A DNA stretch of 64,000 nucleotides from Panaeolus papilionaceus (lineage: Eukaryota > Basidiomycota > Agaricomycetes > Agaricales). The translations under genes were made by a program, and so were the position numbers. The stretch is from assembly GCA_015501605.1 (NCBI GenBank), contig JADNRZ010000008.1, positions 558,001 to 622,000 on the forward strand, read 5' to 3'. Shown one piece after another: positions 1-12,709 of the stretch (positions are counted from its first letter, which is position 1; every line of letters starts with the position of its first letter). Under the pieces are notes generated by a model, which did not search any database, had not been told where the DNA came from, and was given only the letters and a program-made list of their open reading frames with translations.

Positions 1-327
1 ATAAACATGTTAATCAAGAAACCTATTCCTGATCCTCCGAGAACAAGAAAACCATAGTAGAAAGCACCGCCGACACTGCGGGGTGATAATGTTGGATAGG
101 GGGGTCCATGCCGAGGGAGAGGTAGTAATATGAGAGGTGGAGGGATCCATCTGTATGAATGTGGTGGATGGAGAGTGACATCAACAATAATATCGTACAC
201 AAGACTCGAACGATGAAGAAAGCAAAAGACAAAGAGAAAAGACGATGAGGCGCATAACAAAATGTTAGTTTTCGGGTTTGAGGCTGGGGTTGGAGAGAAA
301 AGCCTCATCAAGGGAGGGGGTAGCCGC
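1..327. other. Left edge, no gene identified
   Basis: This stretch lies downstream of the stop codon of the minus-strand bZIP gene and probably holds its 3' untranslated region. A 69-codon minus-strand frame at 23-232 has a hydrophobic start but no recognisable domain, so I do not call it a gene. Confidence 0.5.
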
Positions 328-2186
328 TCAGCAAATTTGGACTTCCCATTCGCCTCCCTCGCCACCGGGCTGGGGCATGCTCTTGAGAGCAATCCTCACT
401 CGGCGCCTGCCACCGGCAACAGAGGAGTCTGGTACCTGGTACTCTGAACCCATACCGCCAAAGAGGGCCTCTGCGTCAGTTGATAGCTGACCATAGTTGA
501 GACTGGACATGGCGGACATGGATGCGGGGTTGTACATGATGGTGCCGTCGGGTGAGAAGGCCATACCAAAGTCATGCGAGGAGCCCGAGGACGGGATGCC
601 GAGGAAAGGATCGGAGGAGACGGTGGAGGGGAAAGCAGAGCCGAGAGAGGAGTGTTGGGCGTTGCGGTCGGAATCGGAGCCGCTTGACCACTGGGAACGT
701 GAATCAAATGGCTGCTGATGGGATGAGGAAGAGGAAGGTCTGGAGGATGATGGTGATGATGAAGAGGGAAGGATACGAACGCGAATTTTGCCATCATCGG
801 AAGGAGAGGCGTCAAACGAGATATCAAGGTCACCCAAGTCTGGGGTATCTGTAAACTCGAGTTTCTGAACTCTTGATGGTTGTCGATTCCTGTTAGAATC
901 CACATCCATATCCATCATTGAGCTACTTGAAGCTCTTGACCAATCATAATCATTTGGCATAAATGAATTATAATCGAATGCGGAGGAAGCGGAAGTAGGG
1001 AATGGATTGGGAATGGCGAAACTTGTAGGAGCGGCCGTTGATTGCATTGCGCGCATGGACAAGAGACTTGGTAGAGCGCACAGAAGAACCTAATAACGAA
1101 ATAAAGAGGCGTTAGAAAATTAATTTTTAAAGTTTATTCTTGGAAAAATAATGTACCATCAATCCGAGGCTAGCGCCTGATTTGTTAGCTGATGAAAGCG
1201 CAGTTGAGCGGGGAGGCGATGACAATGAAAACTGGGGTTCTTCCATCTTGACCTGAACATTTTGGGAAGTAGATGCTAGTTGTGCACTAAGAGATAGTTC
1301 ACGTTCTCTTGCTGCTGCCAACTGGGCTTTTAGCTGTTCAACTTCGGAGACAAGTTGATGGTCTGTTGGAGTTGGTTGCTGTTGTTGGTGGAGCACAGTA
1401 CTAGATGAACCGTTTTGGGTAAGAGCCAGAAGCCTTGCGTTCTCCTGCTCGAGTTCTGCAACGCGTCTAAAGAAAAAGAGAGAAAAACGTAATGAGAAGA
1501 TGTTGAGAATGGTAGATAGAAGAACGGGAGGCATGTCGTTTGTTGATATAATTAACAATGTATACATACATTTCCATGCATTCAAACTCCTCGCGTTTGC
1601 GTTGCCTACTGAGGAAGGCAGCTGCGCGATTCTTGACAAGTCTAGCCTCTCTTTTTGAAAGACCTGATACGTCTGGAGGGATGAAATCTTTACTTGAGAT
1701 TCTCTCCCCTGGAGCGCGCTTCTTCGGAGCAGCGGATGTTGGACTAGCTGAGCGCTTTGAACCGACAGACATTTCATGAGATGAATGAGAGTCTGAGTTG
1801 TTTGAATCTGCTGCTGGATAGTGATGAATAGCTCCAGATGTATCGATGGTAAGAGAAGGAGAGCGAGAAGGGGGAGTTGGTGGACCGGCAACCTCTGGGG
1901 AGAAGTCGAAGAGTTGATGAGTGGGTACACACTCTGCGTTGGTATTGTCGGTTGTCTGACGCATCTTGAGCATTCTTGTAGCTGGAATTGGAGAATCGGT
2001 ATGGGTTGAACCCTCTGAGGGTGGAGGAGAGGGTGGTAGAGTGTAGTAACCGTAGTTGAACTCTGGCGGGGGAGGTAAATCCCAAGTATGTTCTGGACCC
2101 ATGCTGCCTACTGGTGATAATGGAGAAAGAAGAGCTTCTGAAGAAAGAATTTGAGAGAGCGGGATTGAAAGAGGGATCGCTGACAT
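328..2186 (-). CDS. bZIP transcription factor with a hydrophobic segment after the zipper
   Basis: Nuclear DNA-binding regulator. I read three exons, 1570-2186, 1157-1466 and 328-1089, joined by GT-AG introns, giving about 562 residues in frame throughout. The N-terminal third is Ser/Pro rich. The basic region, around residues 180-205, carries NRAAAFLSRQRK, which fits the bZIP consensus NxxAAxxSR. It runs across intron 1 into a leucine zipper (VAELEQENARLLALTQ), followed by Gln-rich and coiled-coil sequence. Across intron 2 the protein reads ASLGLMVLLCALPSLLSM, a short hydrophobic stretch that could be a membrane segment or a buried helix. The C-terminal part is Ser-rich and acidic and ends with basic residues near the stop. 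The start is the first ATG of the long open frame. Position and layout recall unfolded-protein-response factors (Hac1/Cib1/Hxl1 or ATF6 types), but that identity is inference; another fungal bZIP class is possible. Confidence 0.85.
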
Positions 2187-3530
2187 TTTAACTGGAAGAC
2201 TACTTGGTGGTTATAAACTAAAACAACTAGGGTACATTCGAAAAATAAAATATTTCTTATTTTCTATTCAACTCCTGTCCATCAATTACGAACCAATTAA
2301 TGCCGGCTTGGCTTAGTTCATTTATAGACATGGTTCAATTCGTTTACTAGTTGAACAACATATCAATTCAATTCAATTCCAGCTACTATCACTCTGTCCT
2401 CTTTCTTTCCTTCGTCTCTCCTTCGTCTCTCCTCCTCTTTTTTATTTCTCTTTTTTTATTTCTTATTTTATTTTATTTTATCACAATTATTACATTACCC
2501 GTAAACAGTCTTTCAATTTACACGCTCAATAGACTCCGTTTTAAATGGTCATTTCTCGGAAGTAAGGAATTTGTCGCCTGATCAGATCGTTGCTCAGAAC
2601 GCTTCCCCGCATTTCCCTTTTACTAGTCTTCTAAAACTAATAATGTATCCTCCTCCCGGTCCGTGTCTATTTTTTATCTCTCCCCTTCCAATCCACGCGA
2701 TCCAAATGCTACCTTACCATACAGAACAACTCTACTCTCGACTCCGAAGTACCCCCGTTTTTTACCACAAGCACAAGTTAACACAGCCGCTGTCTCGCTC
2801 AAGCAAACAAGTCTACTATCGTCGTCCCGTGCTTCCTCCTTGTCCTAATTTCATACCGCAGTACCATCTTTCTCCACAAAACTTGCTACACCTTGCCCTG
2901 ATCACGCGCCTAATCGGCTATTACTAGCGAGCTTGCTCAGTCCCTGTCACCTTACCCCGCACAACCTCTTGCTCATGCTTCTCTAACTATGATCAACGCA
3001 ATTTGCTCTCTCCTCTACTACTTTTTTCTTCACTTCTTTAGTGTACACATTCGATGCCAAGTGCTAGAAAACTTCGCTAATAGTTAATTTCTTTATCGCT
3101 TAAACTAAATGTCATTCTCTCGATACATTTCGAGGGTCATTTTCTATCCATGCACGTTCGAATCACGGTACGCTGTCCATACATCGGAGCCTCTCCTGAA
3201 CCACCCTCAAATCTAATTCAATAAACCCAACCACCGCATCCTCCTCTCGATCGTGTACAAATTTCTCCAAAAAAGGCTCTCTCATACACCTCTCACCTAT
3301 ACACAGTTTGCACGACATATGGCCACTGACATTGATAACTTGATAAACTGCGCCTTATCAGCGCCTCGACGGCTCTACCGGTTCTAATTATCCAATATCA
3401 TCATCCTCGTTCAACACATTAAGACACCATCGCCATCATCCCCAATTCCCGATCCAGAACCTTCCAGATTCTATATATGATCTCTCGCCTTTTCTCTCTC
3501 TACACATTGACAGGACGACTACTAATATTG
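2187..3530. promoter_or_regulatory. Upstream region of the bZIP gene; pyrimidine-rich on the plus strand
   Basis: No gene is seen here. The plus strand is strongly T/C-rich from about 2380 to 3530, with long CTTT and TTATTT runs near 2400-2480. Such CT-rich tracts commonly lie just upstream of transcription starts in fungi. That would suit a plus-strand start near 3530 as well as the minus-strand bZIP promoter. No specific factor site can be defended. Confidence 0.4.
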
Positions 3531-3640
3531 AAAATGTAAGTTTCGAATTCAATTGGTGATCATGGAATGAATCTCGCATTCCTTCGTTCGTTCGATGTAC
3601 AGGACCTTCGTCCCGTCCAACAAGTCTTGACAGCCCATCC
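3528..3640 (+). other. Orphan start plus intron-like signal without a gene body
   Basis: After a CT-rich tract, an AT dinucleotide at 3533-3534 is followed by GTAAGT. An acceptor-like TGTACAG ends at 3602. Joining the two would restore an ATG whose frame (M-T-F-V-P-S-N-K-S) stops after nine codons. This resembles the 5' end of a highly expressed gene whose body is missing or unrecognisable, but a chance match is possible. Confidence 0.25.
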
Positions 3641-6600
3641 CAGAAAAAGCCCTGGGAGAGCTTTGGACCTATCCACCGACGTTGACAGAAGCGGCCAACT
3701 GCTGACCATTTTCTGTAAAACTCCCGACACCTTCGAAGAATCGAACTTGGTCCCTCCTATCATTGCCTGCTCTCAGATGCCCTTAGTGGGCGATTCGAAA
3801 ATTACTCAGGCAGGCGGATGTCCGACTGACCGACCGACCGCGTTCACGGGTGATCATATCTTTACGACTGACAACCATCCTCCATCATTGGTTTATTTTT
3901 GTTTAATTACACCTGCTAGCTCTGCTCTTTTCGGCTCTTCAACTACTGCGATTCGGGCATCTAGACAACTAGGTGAATCTCGGTCAACCAACTCACGCCC
4001 ATATATTAGTTTTTGCGCAATTCGATAGAAGGATTCGAATTTTTAATGTCTCGATGGCCTATAGTCACCGTCAAGTTGTTGAAAGACCGGGTCCAGGGTG
4101 GCGATCGTCCTTACTGACTGATGTCTGCGCTCGCTATAGTAATCCAATTTGCGCAGCGCGTAATGGATTGCATCACATGTTTCTTTTTCTGTCCTCTCGA
4201 GTCCCAAAGTTGCTCAATGCACTCATTCTTAGACGTCTTGACAGCCCATTCGGACCTATGATGTGCATATGTGCGCATGCGCAACAGAAGATACAATGAT
4301 CGATCATCAACTTGAGTTATTATGGCAGGCCAAGCCGAACTGAATGCGCTCATCATGCCCTGTCATCCAGTTTTCTTATTTGCGAACCTGAAGGCTTGCG
4401 GACGTTATAGCGCATAGGCGACCAGCAGCGTTTTGGGCCGAGAAAGTATGACCAAGGGTGGAGTAGCTGCTAAAAACATCCCCCATAAGCTTCCCGTATC
4501 GTGTTCGAACGGGATATTTCGAGTCAGCCATTCCTTTCTTGCCAACATAGGGGCAGACTTTCGGATTTTTCGGGTCATTTTCTTTACATACTCGTTGCAA
4601 TGACTGGGTATGCTGAGGAGGTGAGGATGTAATAAAACGATAGTGTATCACGAGACAACTATTCGCAAATATCAATGTAGCGAAACGATCGTCTGAGTAT
4701 CAATCTAGGCTTCACAATTTGACTTACCTATAAGAGTAACTAGACATATAGAGTAGGTAAAACACTTGACCTTTTACAGTTTTCCATTGGCATAAGCACA
4801 TGCGATGCTCTGGCTCTGCGCTTGATATGCAAAGCCAAGACCAACGCAGGTTCATACGCACGGAAGCAGACTGCCCGTTCTATCTTTCTTTCACTCATTC
4901 ATCCAGTCATTCGATGGCATATGATGTACGTATGTGCATGGATCATAATAATAATACCCCCTGATCAGGACCCATGTTCAATTCCGATATCACCGTCACT
5001 TCAGTCAAGCAACTCAATTCATTCGAATTCATTGATCGTGATATCGATCTCAACAATGCGCCTTTTCAGCGGTCTGTGTCCACAAGGCTCGTAGTCATAT
5101 TGCGTGTGTATGTGGGGTAAACCATTGCGATAACACATTATTTGAGAGTATGTGGTGTTATTGTCCTCACTATACGCGTGTTGTATGGACAAAGGGCCTA
5201 CCATATACGTTGATTTCTGCTCAGGTCGACGAAACGCATACAGCTATCTGCATACATGCACAGGTTTTCGGCCCAATGACATTGAAATACCTCACCCAAC
5301 CAATGCTCTTCGGGGAGTGAGGACCATAGCCAGGGAACGAGTTGGTGCCTGCGCAAACAATCAAACCATCGCAAATCCTCTTAGGTTTACTCTGCTCTTG
5401 TCTTGTGCACCGAACCACCGTTCATTTTATTTGTTTTCTCGAATATGGAACATGAACCTAGCATATGGCATACCAGAGGAGGCATTGTTAAGTAACCGGG
5501 GGAAGGAAGGCTTTGACTCTGGCATAGGGGACTCCGAGTAGCGCGCATAACTCTCGAAAATGGTCCTCTCGAGCGTCGTCCTAGTTTGGAAAGGGTGCGA
5601 GGAACTCACTGCAGACATGAGAGAGGATTGTAGCCCAACATACACCCCTGTCGTATGTGGGTACCACCCCCCGCCCCCATGACGTATCGAGAGACAAGAA
5701 CAAGACAAGAAAGTGCTATTGATGCCCCTAAGCAGCACCCCTGAAGTTTAAAACCCACGCCAAAGCGCTAAAGATCCAACTCGACTGAACGAGTGTAAAC
5801 GCCACTGTGTTTTGCTCTCCCATCGTGACGTCTCGGTGAGACGGTGAGAAGCACGCATAACCGATCCCAGCGATAATCGAAAATACCCGAGGCATGGGCC
5901 AATGAATTTCGCCATTGAGTACCACGATCCTGAGCCTCACCTCGGATAGATCAGTGCTTGCCTCGGAGTACAACCTTATCGCCTCCCTAAGGTCCCTGAA
6001 CAGTATAATGGACGCACCCACTGACCCTGTACGATGAGAGGAAACTTTGAAATCGTGAGTGAAGCCGGGGCGCCAAGGGGCTCTCTGTTCAATAACAAAT
6101 TACACATCGTTTAGTGTGTGTGTGACCCAGCTACAGGGAGAAGTCTGCAATTTTACATTGGGTGACTGCGTAGTTCTCGCGAGCCCCGCACTGGATCAGA
6201 TGTTGGAAAGTTGCAGTAGTCCATCGGGAGCATTTGTATTTTGTTGTTGTGGTTGTTGGTATGCGTTTTCCCCCGAGCTTCAGAAGTGCTTCACAGAGTG
6301 AGGGGGTGTTTGCTCCGGCTGAGAAAGAGGAGTTGAAATGGTTCGTCGGCGAGTTTTTTCTCGAATGGCCTGTGGTCCAGAGCGAAGCGGCATGATCATT
6401 TGCAATTGTGCGTAGGAGATACTGGGTAACTGCATAGCGTACCGTAGGGAGGCTCCCCCACTTGAAGCTCCTCTGAAGCGACGAGCCTGGATGAAAATAA
6501 ATCTGGGGTAATGTGAGGCTCCAATCGCGTATTTTCCCTCTTCTCTCCTACTCGTACCGACGAATCGAATCAAGTCTTTTGACAAATCCAAAATTTGAAC

Positions 6601-9600
6601 GTTTAAGTCTCTGCGAACTGAATTCAGTTTTTTACAGCTCTGAGTATTTTTTGATCGCGCAATTCATTCATGCGCATCTTCACATTGAGTTGGGTCAAGT
6701 TGTTGAGAATCTTGTATTGCCCCCCCTGATCAATCCAAAATTTGAAACGCTCAAACTCATTGTCTTATCGATCATCAGGATGCATACAGAAGTTATCGTG
6801 TACTCCCAATCCGATTCTGGAATTTGCACTCATGTCCTCTTTCATGCGCGCGTGTGTTTCTTTTACTTCATGGCGATCGGTTGTAGCGCTAAATATCACC
6901 CTATCAGCCACTACCGCTACCCCTATAGATAGTCCACTTTGACTTCACATCTTCACCGTTCGACCCGTCGGATGTTCGGGATGCAAGGCCTGTTTTGAAT
7001 GAAATGCGCTCCACCTTCCTCGTTCAAAGATAAGTACGAGCTGAGTCTGGAATAACCTTTAACGATGTTGTGTCTCGAATTGGCCAGGTCGCATCGATGC
7101 TTTTTATAACCACACTGCCTCGTTATCAGATAGAACTCTGGAAAGGTATCATTTCTCAATATGTACAATGAATAAATGGATCTATCTTCAGCTTCGGGTT
7201 CAGATGCGAGTCGTGAGTTGATTGAAGTAGAAGACGGATTTTACGGATACACTTTTTTCTATCCTTAGCGCGCCAAGAGTCTTGGTACGTCGTAGAGTCG
7301 CCAGAGCGGTTTCTAACAGTTGCTAACTATGACCTATGTCTGTGTGAAGATTCGTCCAGCCTTGGATGTTCCAAAGCTTGTAGTATACCCGGTCGAAACC
7401 GCTTCCGTACACCCCGCTTCGAATGCTATATATACTTTGGGAGTGTGAGAGTGCCTACACTTCATATAGGAGGTGAGGCATGCAATACTGGTATGGCGCC
7501 CCCATGATGGTTGTGCGCCTGTAGCATTGAGGTGGTGTGCGGGAGGCCCGTCCGATGCTCGAATCGGTGTAGTAAGCAGGTGAAGATAATCAGATGAGTC
7601 GCCGGTCGTGTTAATAGCAACACTATCCGCTATGGATATAATTGTCGGTAAATGAACCAGTGTCAACTCAAAGTTGTCGCTCATCGGACCGTACTGTCTG
7701 ATGACCGTATTGAATGACCTGCTTCATGGTACACCCGACACCCGAAATGTTGTCCGACACAACGGTGTTCACAATGAAGGACCCAGTTCGGGGGCGCAGG
7801 TCGCAAACAGGTCAGTTCAAGTATGGTTGAATAAGGAGAGGTATTATGGTGTGAATGCAGTTTCTATTTCAAATCTAAGCGGCTCGCTAAGCGAGAGGAA
7901 GACTCTGTGGGGACATGCCGTATCCCAAGGGTCGTCGATCGCATTGAAGAGGTTAAGCGCCTAGGGTTTCTCTCACACGGAGGGTAGTCGGGTGCGGACA
8001 CGGCCCCAAGGGGTCAAAGAATCGCATAAAAGCTAAGAGGCTTCGTGTTTATTAACATATTCAAGGGAAGAGCGCGAGGGTGTCGCATATTGGCCTCCAT
8101 TAAAACCATCAAGGCATTCGGGCCTAATGTTCCTGTTTGATTCAGAGCCGTAGTCAATCGAAACGCTTACTGAGCTACTTGATAAAAGGCTTTGCGTCAA
8201 TCGAGCGCACCCATGCGGGATGCAGGGGTATCAATACCCCGTCCCTTGCGTCCCAATGTGCTACAAACACGTCGAAGGCAAGAAAGTCATGGAAGGTTAT
8301 TGCCATTAATACTAAGGTGTGTATAATTGTGGTGACCCCCTGTGTTCTTGATCCAGCACGTTACTTGGTCTGCACGTGAACGGACCGAACTTCCTTGTCC
8401 TCCTGCCTCGATTGTTCGGTACTAGCAGTTTATCGCCGCCTGGAAATGATATCATACTACCATCAAGAAACATTCTAACTAATAAGTAGCAAATTTCGCA
8501 TGATATACTGTCTTGCCTCCGTTGTTTCTCCTGCAGAACCAACCTGCTGACAACCTGTAAGTAACGATTGGACATTGATGCAGTATTCTGCGCAGCATGT
8601 CGTTACAGGACGACGTCGATCAACGAGGAACGTGGTACAGCACTTCTCCTTCTCGATCAGCTGGGTGTCGATTGAAACCTATTGAAACCTGTTCTATTAT
8701 AGGTATCCTTGACTTCTTTCAGAGACCGCCTGTCCCGTGGTTGATGTGGGGACCTTCACAACAGTTTCCATTTAAAAGCATATCCCACCTCCATCTGATG
8801 CACATGGTTGCCCTCACTCCAAAATTTCTGTGTATGCTATCAGTGTGGGAGACAAAGAGCCTTGAAAAGCAAAAGGCCCGCAGGGAGCATTGGCCAATAA
8901 GGAGAACAATGGGACGGTATCGATTGTTCACCACTGAGTATCGACCAGCGACCTCGCGCTATTTATAAACTCTCAATCGAACGAGGGAAATTTTGAGCAT
9001 TTATGGCCAAGTCAGTAGAGCGAATAGATACAACTCTAAGAAGGACAAGTGTTTTCGACACAATGCTCAGGCGCCTATATCGACTCGGGAGATGTATAAT
9101 GTCGTCGGGAGAATTGATGAGATGTTTGCGCTCTTGGATCAACGATCGCCTAACAAGCTTTGAGTCTAACATGAAGTTACCATACGATGCCAAGGGGCGT
9201 CAGCATAAGCCAGGCAAGTTAAAATTCAGCCTCCAACATTTGGAACAGTTCGGTTTACATTGACAGGGATAAGAAGCAAGAAAAAGGCGAATTCTCGATG
9301 AAATGAGCTGGTTTTCAACGCCCTGATCGTGATCCATGTCTCCGGCAGCTCCTCTCTCAGCAGACCTAATGGACCTTAGCATGCGCATATGTCTGTCCTT
9401 ATCACCAGACCCGCGATCGATCATGACAATCACCGTTTTGAAATTATCAACTCGTGATAGCCTCGACTGCTTCTGAAGGCAGTGACAAGTATGCCGGTGG
9501 AATTGATTTGATTAGGTGCTTGTAAAGCAGACAGTATGCATACATCAACGAGGGTTGCACAAGACTATGTAAGCAGGAGCACGAGACTAGCACTGCTCAA

Positions 9601-12600
9601 TCGAGCTTACTGTTCCAATGTTTCCCGAATTACCAAGTTGGGGAGGAATAGTATACTTCGTAATATTCACATGCTACACGTCTGCGTTATCGGCTACGAC
9701 CCTTAAACGGAATGCTCAAAGTGCGAAGGTGTGTAGCAGCACGCAGTCAGCGTTTAAATATAACATCGCCAAGAGCTTGAGGTTTAATTTTAGCCCCCGG
9801 TTCACCGGCTGGCAAAGTTAGTGGAGCAAGTGTCTCCCTTCTCCTGACATGTTCTTCCTCAGTTGGAAATCTGGGGTCTCGAGCGAGTAGCCTCACAAGT
9901 AGATGATTGATCAAGCATTGCACAGGCACCTGCATGAAGTCGGGCGCACACTGTTGCTAAAATAATTTGTCGATTCAGGTTAGTCTTGCTTGTTTACTTA
10001 TTCCACCTTATTAGTAAGCCACAAGTGCTGCTCAAAATTGGTTTTTTATGAGTATTTGCGGGTGCCCATGTCAGTACTCTTGCCATTCTTACAAGACACT
10101 AAGGTCGGGCCAACAGCTTTGGGAGACATCCAGAGTGAAATTAATAATTTAACGGTAATTTTCCGCGCCGGAAATGCCTCTAAGAAGATGCAACGCCATT
10201 TTTTCAACTAAATCACAAAATCTGTCCTTAGGGGCCTCTCGTTACCCTCGGTTTAGCGCCCGTGACCATCCATCATAGGAGTGTATGCTCAAGGCATTGC
10301 GCTGTTGGCTTTACAAAAAGATCTAGCGTAGAATCTGGCTCAGCGTAAATGCTTACCGTAGAAATATCGAGGAGGAAGTATTTGTGTATCGACTTCATCT
10401 TTTGTGGGCTGTATCTGTGCCGAATGTGTGCCGAGGCCTTTAATTTTGCAACTTTCTGAACCAATGAACATCTCTTTTGTTCTTAGACTCTCAAACTCGC
10501 CAGCAAGCAATATCTAGGTATGTTATAAATTTTCCAGCCGCAGAAATATGGCTGGTATGGAGCTACTGCTTACTCCGGGTGGGATAGGGGTTTTGTTCTC
10601 AAAACTACCACCAGGCTTCTATTGAGTGCGTCGGTAAATGCCGATACACAGAGGTTTCACCGATCCCATTCCCAGGCTTGCTCTTTTATCGAAGGTATTC
10701 ACTTCGAAGAAGCCTGCATTCACTCAAAATCCAAGGATAGCCAGTATGGGTTGGCTATCTGGTTATTCAGCAGGGATGTTGAGCTTTCGATAAAACACAT
10801 CAGCACTGGCAGCCCTGAGGCACAACTCAAATACCACTGGCATTGAACGCCTCTTCACCCACTCGGTCTTCCTTTACCTTGACGAGGATGCAGCTGCATG
10901 TTTTAAATTTATACCGCAACGACTCGACGAAGACAGTCATGGAAAAATGGCGAAACGACATATTTCAGCAATTTATCCCCCGATCAGGCGAGATCGCACG
11001 ACTTAACGATCGCGAAGCACTTGGTTATGTTTGACTTAGGACATGTTCGATCTGTGCACACTGAAGCACTCAAGGATGTTAAGGGCAGCAAAGGGCATCC
11101 AGTTATACGCATGGCTGAAGTACGTAGTCGTCAAATTTGTGTTGTTGTTCAATTGTATCATTTAGCGGTTTTTTGCCCCGGATCTCCGTTTTTCAGAGCC
11201 TTGTTCATGTATTATTATTTGATTCTGAAAGGACCAAGGCCCTTTGAATATAGCTTTTAACTAATGCACAGTCAGGGGTAATCCATAAGGGTTGCTCAAT
11301 CAATCATCCCAGCCAATTAAGAAAGGGTAGGCATCATCTGGCATGAACTACTGGTTGAATTCTAACTCTGTACATATCCAGCGGGTAGCAGACCTTGTAT
11401 GACAAGAAGTATAGGCCTCCTCAGACTGAGACTTCGTCCATCCATCTTTCAGGAGTAAGTCCTAAATTTTACTCTACTCAGGTCGCCCAAACCCAGAACC
11501 CAAAGGTGACACGGGTTAACAATTTATGGGAGTTCGAACGTTCAGCTTTACAGCGACCGTTCTCCACGTGATACTTGGAGAGCGCCACACTGAAGATAGG
11601 CAATGTATGTGCCTGAGTCTGTCTGGGTGAACGCACAGAACCGGGAGTCATACTGGTCTCGTCCGCAATAAAACGATGATGACCAAGACGTTCCTTCCCG
11701 AAGCTTGATAGGTGATAACGAAATGGAGAGCATCTGAAAGCACAACAAGCATCGAACCTGAAGACCTGTTACTTGGCTTTGGTGCCGCTCGAGCGCCACG
11801 CTCAGGGATTTGGAAAACCTGGTATCCGGCGGCACCGTAACTCCAGTTGCTGTCACTGAGCCCTCAACACATAGCATGATGACTGTGTAACCTGCCGCGG
11901 CAGAGATGCTGCTAAAGCATTCGAACAATGGAACAAGGCCCAAGTCAACAAGCTAAAGGTGACATTGACATCGACCCACATGAAAACCTTCCCAGTAACG
12001 GCATAGGAAACCCGACCTTTGGATTCACATTTTGCAAACACCCTTTGCGTTCGATAAACCTTGAATCGATGGGTTGTTTCAGGTCCGACTTGCTTGTGAA
12101 CTATCCATCTGTCGAGTGCTCGGTCCGAAGACCATTTAACAATGTCTTTCGACTATTCAATACGATGGCGCGTTTTGCCATTGTTACATGACATGACAGA
12201 AACGACGTAAGCGCACCGAGTTGCACCTCACAGAACTCTGCAGTAATCTTACTATTTTAAAGTATTTAGAATGATCTGCGACACACTTGGACCTTCAGGC
12301 TGTGAAATTGAGGTTCGCTAGCATTAAAATGCCAAGGGACAAATTGGGGTGGAGCATTACATGTGGGTCAGATTTGACTTCGATAGACATTTGGAAACAA
12401 ATAGCACACCCTCAAGGATCACAAAGATCCGGAAACAGGACATAGCGTCACCGTGACCCAAATGATTCAGACCTTGAGGTCTCACTGGTTCGAAACCTAA
12501 AGCTTCAAGTCCGAAAGTACAACCACGCCTACCATTCACGAAAGTCGTCCGTACTTGTATCCGAACAAAACTAGCAGATCTAGAGCCACAGAGTTGCCCC

Positions 12601-12709
12601 CAAAAACCCAGATATATTATATGGCGATTCGTCTACATGGATCGGCACCTTTTGTGTGCACCAAGTTTGCTATTGTACAATAAATGATCTAACAAATGAC
12701 GAGAGTGTC
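3641..12709. other. About 9 kb with no supportable gene
   Basis: Frames on both strands are short (mostly under 110 codons) and show no domain, splice-consistent exon chain or transposase/reverse-transcriptase motif that I recognise. The longest, 153 codons at 3567-4028, has no familiar sequence. Base composition is fairly even and lacks the T/C-rich texture of the intergenic DNA next to it. I saw no long direct or inverted repeats by eye. It could be decayed mobile or duplicated DNA, a non-coding RNA locus, or simply old intergenic sequence. Confidence 0.5.

Noticed and set aside
3567..4028. 153-codon plus-strand frame as a gene
   Set aside because: No recognisable domain, and its apparent start lies inside the intron-like segment; its length is within chance for this composition.
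12487..12497. B-box-like GGTTCGAAACC as part of a tRNA gene
   Set aside because: Flanking bases do not form a T-stem or acceptor stem and no A-box lies at the right distance.
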